In this document: positions 1 through 8,900 of the stretch, in pieces | Layout: each line of letters starts with the position of its first letter | Numbering within the stretch: the first letter of the stretch is position 1 | NCBI GenBank assembly: GCA_022592435.1 | Contig: JABYQS010000689.1 | Location: forward strand, 1-15,398 | Length of the DNA: 15,398 bases | Source of the DNA: Cerioporus squamosus | Lineage: Eukaryota; Basidiomycota; Agaricomycetes; Polyporales; Polyporaceae | Reading direction: 5' to 3' | Notes under the pieces: model-generated | Seen by the model: the letters and a program-made list of their open reading frames with translations, nothing else | Database searches by the model: none | What the model was told of the DNA's origin: nothing | Program-made: the position numbers and the translations under genes

Positions 1-2
1 TA

Positions 3-1357
3 CCCCTCACCTTCTTCCTCGCCTGCGTTCATTGTCGCTCACTGTCAATTGCTCCGTGGCTCTTCTTCCTATTCATATGTTGGTCTCTTCCCCTGAGAGA
101 GCTTACCATTCAAGTGCGGAACAGTAGCGGGCGAGGAGGCCATCTACGGCGCAGTCTCAGACGTCTCTTTGAGAAATTCCACCTCACGAACCCTCCCATA
201 CGACATATGTCGCTCGAGTTCCACCATTGCAACTGCCCGAAATACCAAACTCTGCTCACGGCGCTGCTCTGTCTCAAGTCCCTCACTACCGTTCAGACGT
301 CCTACACCCCCATAGGCCTCCGCTCTCGCCATCCTCTCCCACTTGCCTCATTTGCGAGACCTTCAAGTTCGCGTCCTTGGGTCCGGTCAGCAATTCGTTG
401 GCGCCTTCTCGCGTCTACGCTCCACTCGCCCGTTCCGCGCCCTCGCAAGAGTCACATACACTGTGGAGGACATGGCCATCGTTCATTGCCTCCTCTACTC
501 CGCCAACTCGCGCTCCCTCACGTACATCGACATCTGCATGCTAACCGATGTGTCGCCCGAAGACGCTCACGAGTTTACGTCCTTGGTTGTGCTACATCAC
601 CCCGTACTGGAGCACCTCGAGCTCCGCGTGAGGGACCCTATGCCGAGGGACTTGGACGATCCCAGCGAGATAACTCCTGACCAGGAGACTCTGCCTTCCA
701 AGATCTTGGAGCCACTCCTCGCTCTTCCTCAACTGTCGACCTTGAATATGGCCTCTTGTCCGATCGTTGTTGACGACTCGCTCGTGGCACGTATGGCGAT
801 CGCTTGGCCAGATATCGTCAGACTGGAACTCTGCAGCAGCTTCCACGGGTTCGACTATCTTGGAGTCCGGCCTCCGGCTCACGTCCATCTGGCCGCACTC
901 GTTCCTCTGTTCGAGGCTTGCAAGAAGCTTCAGCGACTAGGTCTCCCCTTGGACACGACATCGAAGACGTCCCCGACTTCAACGGACAGCCGCGATACCA
1001 CTCTAGAAGCCCCATGTCAATGTCTGATGGTACCGCGCTTGGCCGACCTGTGCGTAGGGTGGTCGAAGATCGACGAGGCAGACGTCGCTGCGGTCGCATC
1101 GTTCCTGTTCAAGCACCTGCCGTCGCTTCGAAGATTACCGAGGGCTGGGAGAGCGTGTTCGTCTACGACGTCGTTGCTGACGAGCATATGCAGGGCGCCT
1201 GTTGTACGAGGCACGATGGAGACGGGTGGCTGCGCTCGTTCGAGGACTCCACCTTGTCCGACAGCAGGAACGTGACTGGGCACAGAGCATATCGTCCGTG
1301 TCGGCTCTGACATCTATCCTGGACAGCTCTCAGGTCGTGGTCGAGCATCAACCCTAG
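3..1357 (+). pseudogene. F-box/LRR-like protein, 5'-truncated by the window, three frameshifts
   Basis: Frame 3 is open from the left edge to about 320, so the gene starts outside the window. The protein resembles the leucine-rich C-terminal part of the F-box-like proteins that are very numerous in Agaricomycetes: LRELTIQ, IRHMSLEFHHC, LSHLPHLRDLQV, LEHLELRV, LPQLSTLNMASCP and a tail RWRRVAALV. Such proteins usually act as substrate receptors in SCF ubiquitin ligases; the F-box itself would lie upstream. The reading frame changes three times: one extra base at the CC of 320-321 (gives GLALAILSHLPHLRD), one missing base at the AA of 1131-1132 (gives SLRKITEGWE), one missing base at the GGG of 1193-1195 (gives QGRLLYEARWRRV). 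The restored frame ends at TAG 1355-1357. No intron with good sites explains the shifts. I call it a pseudogene, but short-homopolymer sequencing errors are a real alternative. Family call fairly sure, status uncertain. Confidence 0.55.
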
Positions 1358-3042
1358 TGACGAAATTTATACTTCGTCTATATGTTTCCACTCGAGTTTT
1401 CCAGTCTGTTCTATATTACAGGGCCACCCACATACAAGATCCAGGTATTCGAAAGCACACGTAGCTTGATAATTGAAGCGAGTTCTACGAGCGAAGGCGG
1501 GCAAAGAGACAAAGAGCGCCGGCCGTCCAAAGCAGCCACCAGGTCGATCGTGCCGCCGCCTGACATGGACGCGTCGTCCACGTGACCGCGTCGGGTCGCG
1601 ACAGCCTGAGCTTTGTGGACTCAGTGTTCTTACTTTCGAACGTACAGTTCCAGGACGCTGTATACCGGTGTTTCTGTCAGCGTTGAATGTAGGAGCAAGC
1701 CCTTGGCCTGGGTGCCATTTCGGTCGATGACCTGAGCAGAATCGTAGCTGACGCCATCGCCAAGCGCCGGCTCAGCACTTGCTCTTCTTCCACCACCACG
1801 ACTCGACCTTTCGTACTGTCAGTTGCATTGGCGTCCTCATCAGCATGCGTGCAAGTGGCAAGAGGGATCTTAAATAGGCCATGATCACCACACCGAGTCG
1901 TGTGTAGACGATGCCTTCTGGTGAGTTTAGTTCTATTGGCAAGTCGTCGTCTGTCGCTCACACTGGTGTCATGGATTTCTCACTATCGCCATGGCGCGCA
2001 GCAAACCTCTCTATGGACGCGCTGAATCCCTTCATCATACCCATCCAACGCCTTCGGACGCCATCATCATCCCTCGCCCTCTCAGCGCGAGCGGTCTGAT
2101 ATGCTCACAGGCTTAGTGAATGCGCGTCCGCGTCTCGCTCATTATCCAGTAGCCCTGGTGGGATCTGGTCCAGACAACCACGCGCATACATATTTACGCC
2201 CTCGTATCGACTTCGACGAAGGCGCCGGGCTCCTCACAGGCCGTGCTCATACCGAACCTACCCCTGGAGCGGGAAGCTCATACCGATGCGTAGAGCGCAG
2301 CTTATCGCGGGCAACATGTCCTTCGCCCCGGTGAGTCGAGCAGTCTGGTTCCTCTTCCTCCCAGTCACGGAGCGCACACGGCGGAGTGCTGTCATGCACG
2401 TCGCCAAAGCTGTCTGTGGAGGCGACGTGCCAAGCTCTCTCGGTGGACGACTGTGCAGAGACCACGCCTCCTTCACGGTGTGAGTGAGCGTAGGTCGTCT
2501 CGCTGGAGCTCGCATGGTGGGTGCTCAGCAGACCATCACCCCAGTATTCGGCGCATATATGCGGGCTCGGGTTTAATCCGGCGGGTGGTCTGCGTCCCAC
2601 AGAACATCCCTGTCGGTGACACTTTGCGTGTGATGAGCAACACATTGGCCACGACGTACAGCTGCTCGGTCCAGGCTGCCCCTTCCAATGCGGCATGGCG
2701 GCTGCGGTCGTGGTGCTATTTTTGGAACCTTCAAGCGTATCGGTGAATCCTGTGGCCCGGGGCAATGACGCAGAAGCTCAGGAACGCTTCGTGTACTCCT
2801 CTGCGCACCTGCGTTACGCCAAGCTCCACTCGGCCTGTACCTGAGGATACCACAGTGCAGCGACCGACAGGAGGACCACACTATGGAGGAAGTTCGAGTC
2901 ATATGCGCGTTCCAAAGTCTGTACTGACAATCCGGTGTGCAAAATACAATAGGTTACTACTCGCTCCACGCAACTGAGTCCTGCTGCGCTTTGTACGTCA
3001 TGCGGCAGCATCCAACGTGCCTTCCGCGAGGCCTCTCCGCGC
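1358..3042. other. Intergenic stretch, no recognisable gene
   Basis: No frame here shows a recognisable domain, a signal peptide or a chain of exons with consistent phases. The longest open stretch (minus strand, 2247-2765) has no ATG at its upstream end, odd composition and no family resemblance. An ATG at 1911 is followed closely by a GTGAGT donor-like site, but I could not build a convincing gene from it. Old, decayed gene or transposon sequence cannot be excluded. Confidence 0.5.
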
Positions 3043-3597
3043 TCAGCAGCACATCTCGCACGGGCAACCTGGAGTGGTACGACATTAGTCTCCCAATTTA
3101 CTTCCGGCCACGGGAGAACGACGTACAGATGATGTCCGCGGCGCATTCGCAGCAATCCTGCGAAGGCGAGAGAGCATAAGAATGGTGAGCAGTGAGCTCG
3201 ACTCTTCGTCACTTACTTTGCAGCACTCTATGCAAGAATGTCAGCGAATGCATAGCTGAGCAGTAGGAGGCCACTCACCGAAGCAAAGGAAGCACTCAAT
3301 CATGCCGAGGAAACAGTCCTAGTGTCGCAAACGCCTATGAGACCTTCGGACGTAGTGTGGCGGTAGACGGTCCTTACCTTCGCGGCACCACCACCGCGGA
3401 GACGTTCAGCAAAGCCACGCTTGTTGCGGCACTCCTGGTGAGTCTGGTTGCTCTCACGCGTGGGCGGGCTCATCACGTCTAGCGATTATGATATGAGTCG
3501 CCGTCGGCCTAGACATACACGGCACATATGGCAACGCACTCATCTGGACAGCCTGGGGCTGGGAGGAGGTGGTCATGGCGGGCTTCGGGGCGTCCAT
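3043..3597 (-). CDS. Small cysteine-rich LRGGG protein, 88 aa, six exons
   Basis: Spliced model on the minus strand: exons 3540-3597, 3378-3478, 3279-3318, 3217-3227 (11-nt micro-exon), 3127-3157 and 3043-3068; introns of 61, 59, 51, 59 and 58 bp, all GT-AG, with donors GTGCGT, GTAAGG, GTGAGT, GTAAGT, GTACGT. The 267 coding nt read continuously to TGA. The protein has a polar Pro/Gln/Thr-rich N-terminus (MDAPKPAMTTSSQPQ), the motif ERLRGGG at residues 44-50, then KDCFLGMIECFLCFECCK and DCCECAADIICCPCEMCC, with 13 Cys in the last 34 residues. I recall similar short proteins in other Agaricomycetes, of unknown function; the tail is reminiscent of CYSTM-type Cys-rich membrane modules, so palmitoylated membrane attachment or metal binding are guesses. 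The only non-obvious boundary is the intron 1 acceptor (3479), chosen because it keeps phase. ATG context CACAATGG is good; a TATA-like site lies 104-112 nt upstream. Confidence 0.82.
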
Positions 3598-3700
3598 TGT
3601 GTAGGTAAGGCTTTGGGGTAAGAAAGAGGAAAGGAGTAGTGGTGCGGGTAAGAGAGGGGGTGCAAGGACGAACGTTTGGAGGCATGGGTAGGTATGGAGT

Positions 3701-3709
3701 TTATATATA
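3701..3709 (-). promoter_or_regulatory. TATA box candidate for the cysteine-rich gene
   Basis: On the minus strand this reads TATATATAA, about 104-112 nt upstream of the ATG at 3597. Between it and the ATG the minus strand is strongly pyrimidine-rich (CCCCCTCTCTTACC, CTCCTTTCCTCTTTC), as is common in fungal core promoters and 5' leaders. Seen in sequence; function is inferred. Confidence 0.5.
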
Positions 3710-3831
3710 CTCTTCCTATGCGCGGTTCAGGGATCCCGGACCAGATTGACGCGTGAGGTCATGACGCGGACGAGGCGCGGTAGGGCGCGGTGTTCTATTC
3801 ATAGCCGCTTATACTTGGACGACGAAATGGC

Positions 3832-3838
3832 TATATAA
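3832..3838 (+). promoter_or_regulatory. TATA element upstream of tRNA-Leu
   Basis: TATATAA lies 23-29 bp before the mature 5' end of the tRNA. Upstream TATA elements at this distance position TFIIIB at many fungal tRNA genes. It is also the only T/A-rich stretch in this part of the intergenic region. Confidence 0.45.
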
Positions 3839-3860
3839 CTTATTTACCTCCTACTGACAT

Positions 3861-3949
3861 GGCAATATGGCCGAGCGGTCTAAGGCGCCAGAATCAGGAG
3901 TCGTCCTATCTGGTCTTCACGGGCGTGGGTTCGAATCCCACTGTTGTCA
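3861..3949 (+). tRNA. tRNA-Leu (anticodon CAG) with a 9-nt intron
   Basis: The cloverleaf folds by eye. Acceptor stem GGCAATA (3861-3867) pairs with TGTTGTC (3942-3948), with two G-U pairs, and A3949 is the discriminator. D stem is GCC/GGC (3870-3872, 3884-3886). Anticodon stem is CCAGA/TCTGG (3888-3892, 3909-3913). T arm is GTGGG-TTCGAAT-CCCAC (3925-3941). The internal promoter A box (TGGCCGAGCGG) and B box (GGTTCGAATCC) are canonical. The anticodon loop is 16 nt instead of 7. Placing the intron after position 37 (3899-3907, AGTCGTCCT) leaves the loop ATCAGGA with anticodon CAG at 3895-3897. AGGA then TCCT can form the anticodon-intron helix expected of an intron-containing pre-tRNA. The variable arm is about 11 nt, slightly short for Leu. 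It decodes CUG. CCA is not encoded, as in eukaryotes. Confidence 0.9.
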
Positions 3950-3955
3950 TGTACG

Positions 3956-3962
3956 TTTTTTT
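3956..3962 (+). terminator. Pol III T-run terminator
   Basis: Seven T residues start 7 nt after the tRNA 3' end and a second T6 run follows a few bases later. This is the usual RNA polymerase III stop signal. Confidence 0.75.
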
Positions 3963-4237
3963 CCTGTGATTTTTTCTTCATCTCGTCCTTCCGTCACTGC
4001 CCTTGTGAATGTTTAACTCTCATCGTTCATGATTCATCCGTACATTTAATGCAATGTTGTCCTTTCATACATCTAGGCGATACGGGGTAGAAATTTCCAA
4101 GGTCGTGCGCATGATGACTCAAGTTGCAGAGATCAAAGAGTGTATTATCCAAGTCCACGAAGTTGTAATCCTAAAGTCCATGCAAACTGTCTCGTTTACA
4201 GTCTCGTCACTACACCACATATGCTAGGCTCATCAGA
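3963..4237. other. Short intergenic region between tRNA-Leu and the Kre9-like gene
   Basis: No reading frame or repeat was recognised. It must contain the 3' untranslated end of the minus-strand Kre9-like gene that ends at 4238. Confidence 0.4.
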
Positions 4238-4797
4238 TCATACGATGGTGATGCTGAACTTGCCAGAGGCATTGCCAGAGTCACCAATCACTGAGGAGCA
4301 GCGATGAGTGAGCATGGTGGACTCCGCAGCATACAACCGGCAGAGATACGTACGAACGACGATGTAATCGTTGCGGGGGACGACCTCCGGTACCGTCACG
4401 TTGACGGCGCCGTTCTTGATCTGGAAGCCCGAAGCAAGGGGGTTCTCTGCAACGTCACAGCGCACAGTGCATGAGCGATGCGAGGACTTCGTTTGTAGAT
4501 GGAGGAGTACTCACGGATGTCGAGGTGCTCATCAGAGCTGCCGTCCTCAACGTGGCCGAGGAGGAGAACACCGGTCTGGTACAACGCTTCGGGAGGGATG
4601 TCGGACGCATCCCAGGTGACGGTTTGCTCGGAGGCAACGGGCCAGGAGTCACCCTCGACAGGAGCAGTGATATGCGGGCGGTACACGACGTCAATCTTCG
4701 CCCCAGAGGGATCGAAGACCGCCGGCGCAGCGAAGACTGCGGTGGCAGCGGCAGCGACGACGGAGAAGGCGGCGATGAGCTTAGTGGAGGCGAACAT
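4238..4797 (-). CDS. Secreted Kre9/KNH-like small protein (copy A), 142 aa
   Basis: Minus-strand exons 4515-4797, 4354-4446 and 4238-4290; introns of 68 and 63 bp (donors GTGAGT and GTACGT, acceptors GCAG and TCAG). The start has an ideal context, GCCGCCATG. A signal peptide covers about residues 1-23 (charged K6, then an Ala/Val-rich core, ending ATAVFA). The mature part is one Kre9/KNH N-terminal-like domain (Pfam PF10342 type): ITAPVEGDSW, QTVTWDASDIPPEA, GVLLLGHVEDG, AVNVTVPEV, DYIVVLIGDSGNAS, FSITIV at the end. Family members in yeast (Kre9, Knh1) take part in cell-wall beta-1,6-glucan assembly; the short single-domain basidiomycete proteins are secreted or wall-associated and poorly characterised. 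There is no Ser/Thr-rich stalk or C-terminal hydrophobic GPI signal, so it is probably soluble. Paralogue of the gene at 12211-12712, with the same intron phases and a central exon of exactly 93 nt. Confidence 0.85.
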
Positions 4798-4972
4798 GGC
4801 GGCGGGTGCGTTGAGGTTCGAGGGGCGGGTATTGGGGTATTGGTTTCGTAAGAAAGGAGTGAAGGTGCCGGAGCAACGAACGACGGGGCCGCGAGACGAG
4901 AGGGGAGGGGCGTGAACGGAGAGGGAGACAGAAAGCAAGGATGCTATGGGCGCAATGTCGTAGCCGAGTATG

Positions 4973-4979
4973 TTATATA
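4973..4979 (-). promoter_or_regulatory. TATA box candidate for Kre9-like copy A
   Basis: The minus strand reads TATATAA, about 176-182 nt before the ATG at 4797. The interval is pyrimidine-rich on the coding strand (TCTCCCTCTCCG, CCCTCCCCTCTCG). The longer distance than at the paralogue (86-93 nt) implies a longer leader, or another promoter nearer the gene. Confidence 0.4.
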
Positions 4980-5233
4980 CCTCTCGGCTGGAGGAGGACT
5001 GTCCTTTCGGCTAGGGCTTCTAGCGCTGTTTTGTGACCACAGCCATCTCTGGGGACTCTAGGCGGCCGCTCGTTTAACGCGTATACAGGACCGCCGTCCG
5101 CTTTTCGGGTGAAAGCTCATGCAATATGCGGCGTACCTGTACCCAGGTCATCAGTGTCTCAGCTGGGCACACGAGAAGGTACTACTAAGGATTGCATTCC
5201 TTACCAAGTCTCTCTTGCTCCTGAAGCTTCACA

Positions 5234-5406
5234 CACGACGTGCGGACAAAAATTCCAGAGGCCAGGAAATGCATGGGAAATGTTGAGGAGGTCTATCATT
5301 TCCTTTGTTTTCGTGGGCGCTTAGGCCAAAAAGCCAGGAAATGAAGGACTCCCCGTGCATTTCCGAAGCATGTCCTGACCTTTGGAATCTGCACTCGCAC
5401 GTCGTG
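5234..5406. repeat. Imperfect 173-bp inverted repeat (foldback or MITE-like candidate)
   Basis: The outer ends are perfect inverted copies: CACGACGTGCG at 5234-5244 and CGCACGTCGTG at 5396-5406. Inside, the arms keep matching in inverted orientation with mismatches and small gaps: ATTCCAGAGGCCAGGAAATGC against ATTCCAAAGGTCAGGACATGC, GGGAAATG against CGGAAATG, CATTTCC against CATTTCC. The arms are about 80 nt each, and the turn is near 5314-5326. No target-site duplication or coding capacity is visible. It lies between the promoter of Kre9-like copy A and the 3' end of rif1. A degenerate non-autonomous transposon, or a transcribed hairpin giving small RNAs, are both possible. Confidence 0.6.
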
Positions 5407-5947
5407 ACATCCATGACAACCGGTCTGAAGTGGGGATGAATATCACCCGACGAGTGGAGTAAAATTCTGATCCAAGTTCGGCAACTCGTGGTGGCGGTGC
5501 TCCTGCATAAGTTTGCGATCTTCTGACGTTCGCGCTCGCTCGCGTTGTTTCCGACGTCGCTACGAATTACGATATCAGCAACGACAACCAGATCTGCCTC
5601 ATGAAACCCGAGATCCGACCGCTCGTCGCAAATTCAGTGGAGACACGCGTATAACAAACGCCGCTCAGAATCCGGGAACAACTGCGAAAGACAATTCATT
5701 CAGTGTAGTGATCCCAAGTGTCATGGTACATGGTGCATGCGGAAGGACTATAGGCATATCGAGAGGTATGTAGGTAACGAACTAGGATGAGCGGTATATG
5801 ATACAGTTGCAGCAGATCAGGCGTTCCAAACACTTGCGAGACAGGCCCATACGACAGCAGAAGGATATAAGACATGATGTGTCACTGCATACAGTGCTCA
5901 TGGGAGAACGGCGGCGTTCCAGCGAAACCGGAGTATCACTGTGCGCG
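5407..5947. other. Intergenic region downstream of rif1
   Basis: Only short frames without family resemblance. The part near 5900-5947 should hold the rif1 3' untranslated region and poly(A) site. No other structure was recognised. Confidence 0.4.
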
Positions 5948-8900
5948 TCACATATCACTTCCGAGCGCAGACGGTGACGAGGAGGTGCTCCTGGACCGTG
6001 GACGAAGACCACTGAGCATGGACATCGGCCTGGAGAAACGTTCGCTGCTCAGCCTTGCGATCTTGCGTGAAATGCGCTCGATCGTGGGGCTGGTCGACTC
6101 CGTCGAGTCATCGCTGCTAGGAGGGTCTGAGCTGAACACAGTATGCTGGACACGGCGAAGGGCGGGAGAGACGAGGCGGTGGGGGGTCACTTGTCCGACG
6201 GCCACATCATCGTCAGAAGGAGGGAGGTCTTGGACGTGTTTCAAGTTAGGCGATGCCACCATGATGGAGTCGTCTGGACGAGGGTAAAAGGAACTCGGTA
6301 AGTAGGAACCCAAGCGTAGCAGAGGCGATACTCACCACTGCCGAAAAGCTGACCATCACGGATGGAGCGGAGCGGCGAAGATAACTCTGCAGCCTCTTCG
6401 CGCAACTCATCTGCACGGCTCACCCTGCGTCTCTTCGGAGTACCCAGCTTCTGGAAGTTGGTCTGCTGCCCAAGGTGTTTGGTGGCCGACCGCGTGCGCC
6501 GGAGGGTCTGTTGAGGAGCTGCGGAAGACGTAGACGCATGGTTCTCCTCGACAGAGGGAGACATGTTGAGCCGGCGTCGGGCTCGAATGATCGTCTCCAA
6601 CGCAGGCACCTCAACTGCATCCAAGAAGACGCCCTTGCGTTTGCGCGAGATTGGCGTCGGACTCGCCTGAAGGGTCGTGTCAAATGAAGCATCGTCTTCA
6701 GCGGACGACACGCGATCGTCTTGCACCGGCTTCGTCACATCGTCCGCCGCAGGCTCATCAGGCAACTCCTTCGTGGCCTCCACGTTCGAGCTGTCGTGCA
6801 TGACTGCATGGACGTGGACACTGTTGACTGCCAAACGCGCGAGCGGTGATGCATCCAGGCGGCTGATCTTGGGAGCCTTCTCGTCGAGCGCGGCTAACTC
6901 CTCTGCGTCCTCGTTGCGAGGACGCTTGCCCAGGATGGACTCCAGAAGCAAAGGGGAGCGCGCTGCCAAGCGTTCGGTCACAGTCGGGAGGTGAGGGAGA
7001 GGTGACTGATTCTCCTTGTTCTTGGCAGCGTGCGACTTGGCGGGCGAGCGCTTGGGCGTGGTCGGTGCGCGAATGGGGGACAAGTCCATAGCCGACGGCG
7101 AAGCAGATGGAGCGACCTTGACAGTGGACTCGTGTGAGCGTGATGGGGTGCAGTGGGGGTATGGACGGCGGTGCGGGCTGGTTTTGGGAGTTGAAGGCGC
7201 CATGGGAAGTGTAGCAGCGAAGGCTGTCATCGGAGCGGGACTGATTGGCATCGGTATAGGCCCAGACATCGCAGCGAGCGTGCCAGGCGAAGGGACAACC
7301 ACAGAACCTTCATCTTCACTCTCAATGGCCTCCTCATCCTCGAAAGTGGCAAGCGCATTTCCGGTCCTCGGGAGCTGTTCCAGAACAGGACTATCAACTT
7401 CGCCGTCCTGGACTGCCGTCATGTTCTCGACAAACGCCTCGTCCTCTTGCTCCTCGAGCCGCGCCCGAGCGACAGCGTCCAAGCACTGGGCGATCTGTTC
7501 AGGGTATCCACACGGCGGTACGGGGACCCCTCCATACGTGGCCTGCCAGAACTCGTTGAATGCGTCGACAGCGCCAGCGTGCTTGTCGGTCCGTCCGCAG
7601 AAGGGTGCGACGAGCAGCGGCGCGAGGGTCTCGAGAATCTGCGTATCAGCAGGCAGCGACTGCATGCTGATCAAGACCGTCTGGTATAAGGGCAAGATCT
7701 GCGGAGGGCCATGAGCATCATTGGATGGCATGTAATGATGCGTTGGAGACTCACGTCACAGGAATACTCGTCCGCGGTGCACACGTGGAACTCGTCAGCA
7801 ACCCAGGTTCGCATGCCTTCCACAATCAGCTCCAACATAGAGAAGCACAGTTCTGGCGGGCAACCGTCTATGACCCGGGTTAGCGTGCGGATGAGCCACA
7901 TGCACATGACCTTATGCCTCGGCGCAGGGGGGTACGCCGCGTTGAGCGTGTCGTTCGCGAATTCCAACACCTCGCTCGGCACCTGACGCGCCTCCCCGAT
8001 CTCCACATTGGACAACAGAAGATCGGCGACACGCACTGCAGCCGTTGACGAGGGGCTATGGTTCGTCGCGATGACGCCGGCAATCTGGTCGATGAGTGTC
8101 GTTGAATCGATCCCGTGGTCCAGCGCGGTGTCGATAGCCTGCCGGAGGAGCTTGTCCCACATGTCGATTGCGTCGCTGTCCATATCCCAGTCGCTGCCCC
8201 CAATGAACGGCGCGGACAGCAGAACAACGGCAGTCTCCCAGCTGGGTGAGTCGCCTGTGTCGTTGCAGTCCCAACGCTCGACGAAGACCTCCCAGACTGC
8301 AGATCGGACTTCCGGCCCCCATTCCGACTCGCGGCGACCCTTGCGAAGTGTATTCTCCCAGAATGCCTGCAGGATGGAAGTGTCACACGCGAATGTGACC
8401 TCCGCGCATAGAGACGCCCACTGCTCGCGAACCTGATCCGCGCAGTGCAAGTCACCGACGAGCCTCTCCTCGCGGACATTGAGGTAACGCAGGACCGACT
8501 CGGCGAGTTCCGAGAAGAGTTCCGAAGGAATCACCGCCCGTGTCAGCGTGAAGAGATCGCGGACAAGGAAGAGCTTGACAGCGAAGTTCCGTCGCGAGTA
8601 AGGGAGAGGCTCGTCCATGCCCTTGCCTTTGGGACCGGTTGGCTTGATAGGGGACGTGGGGACCTCGTCAAACTCCTCCGTGCGCATGGCGAAGTTCAAA
8701 GTCTGATCTTCCAAGATGCCAAGGAGGACATCTCGTGCGGCAACTGCAAGCTTGGCCAGGCCCTCATCATCCTCGTTGTCTACCGGAACATGCGTCAGCA
8801 AACACTCTGGAAATCGATCGGACGACATACCCAACATCGTTCGGAGGTTGCATTGAAGGAGGTGGAACCAGATTTCCCTGATCTCAGACTGCAACATGTC

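Noticed and set aside
1156..1194. Possible 39-bp intron in the F-box gene, with a CTGAC branch-like site and CAG end, that might explain the frame change
   Set aside because: The donor GTGTTC is weak, the length is below the 48 bp minimum seen in this window, and removing it does not join the frames that carry the conserved residues.
1911..2099. ATG at 1911 followed by a GTGAGT donor-like site, suggesting a short first exon
   Set aside because: No downstream acceptor led to a recognisable or extended protein.
2247..2765. 172-codon open frame on the minus strand
   Set aside because: It begins with TTG rather than ATG, has no recognisable domain and overlaps several other frames of similar quality. 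A chance frame in GC-rich DNA is more likely.
5077..5082. Single ACGCGT upstream of Kre9-like copy A (others near 1569, 3749 and 10686)
   Set aside because: Isolated copies of a GC-rich hexamer are expected by chance; only the cluster upstream of rif1 is unusual.
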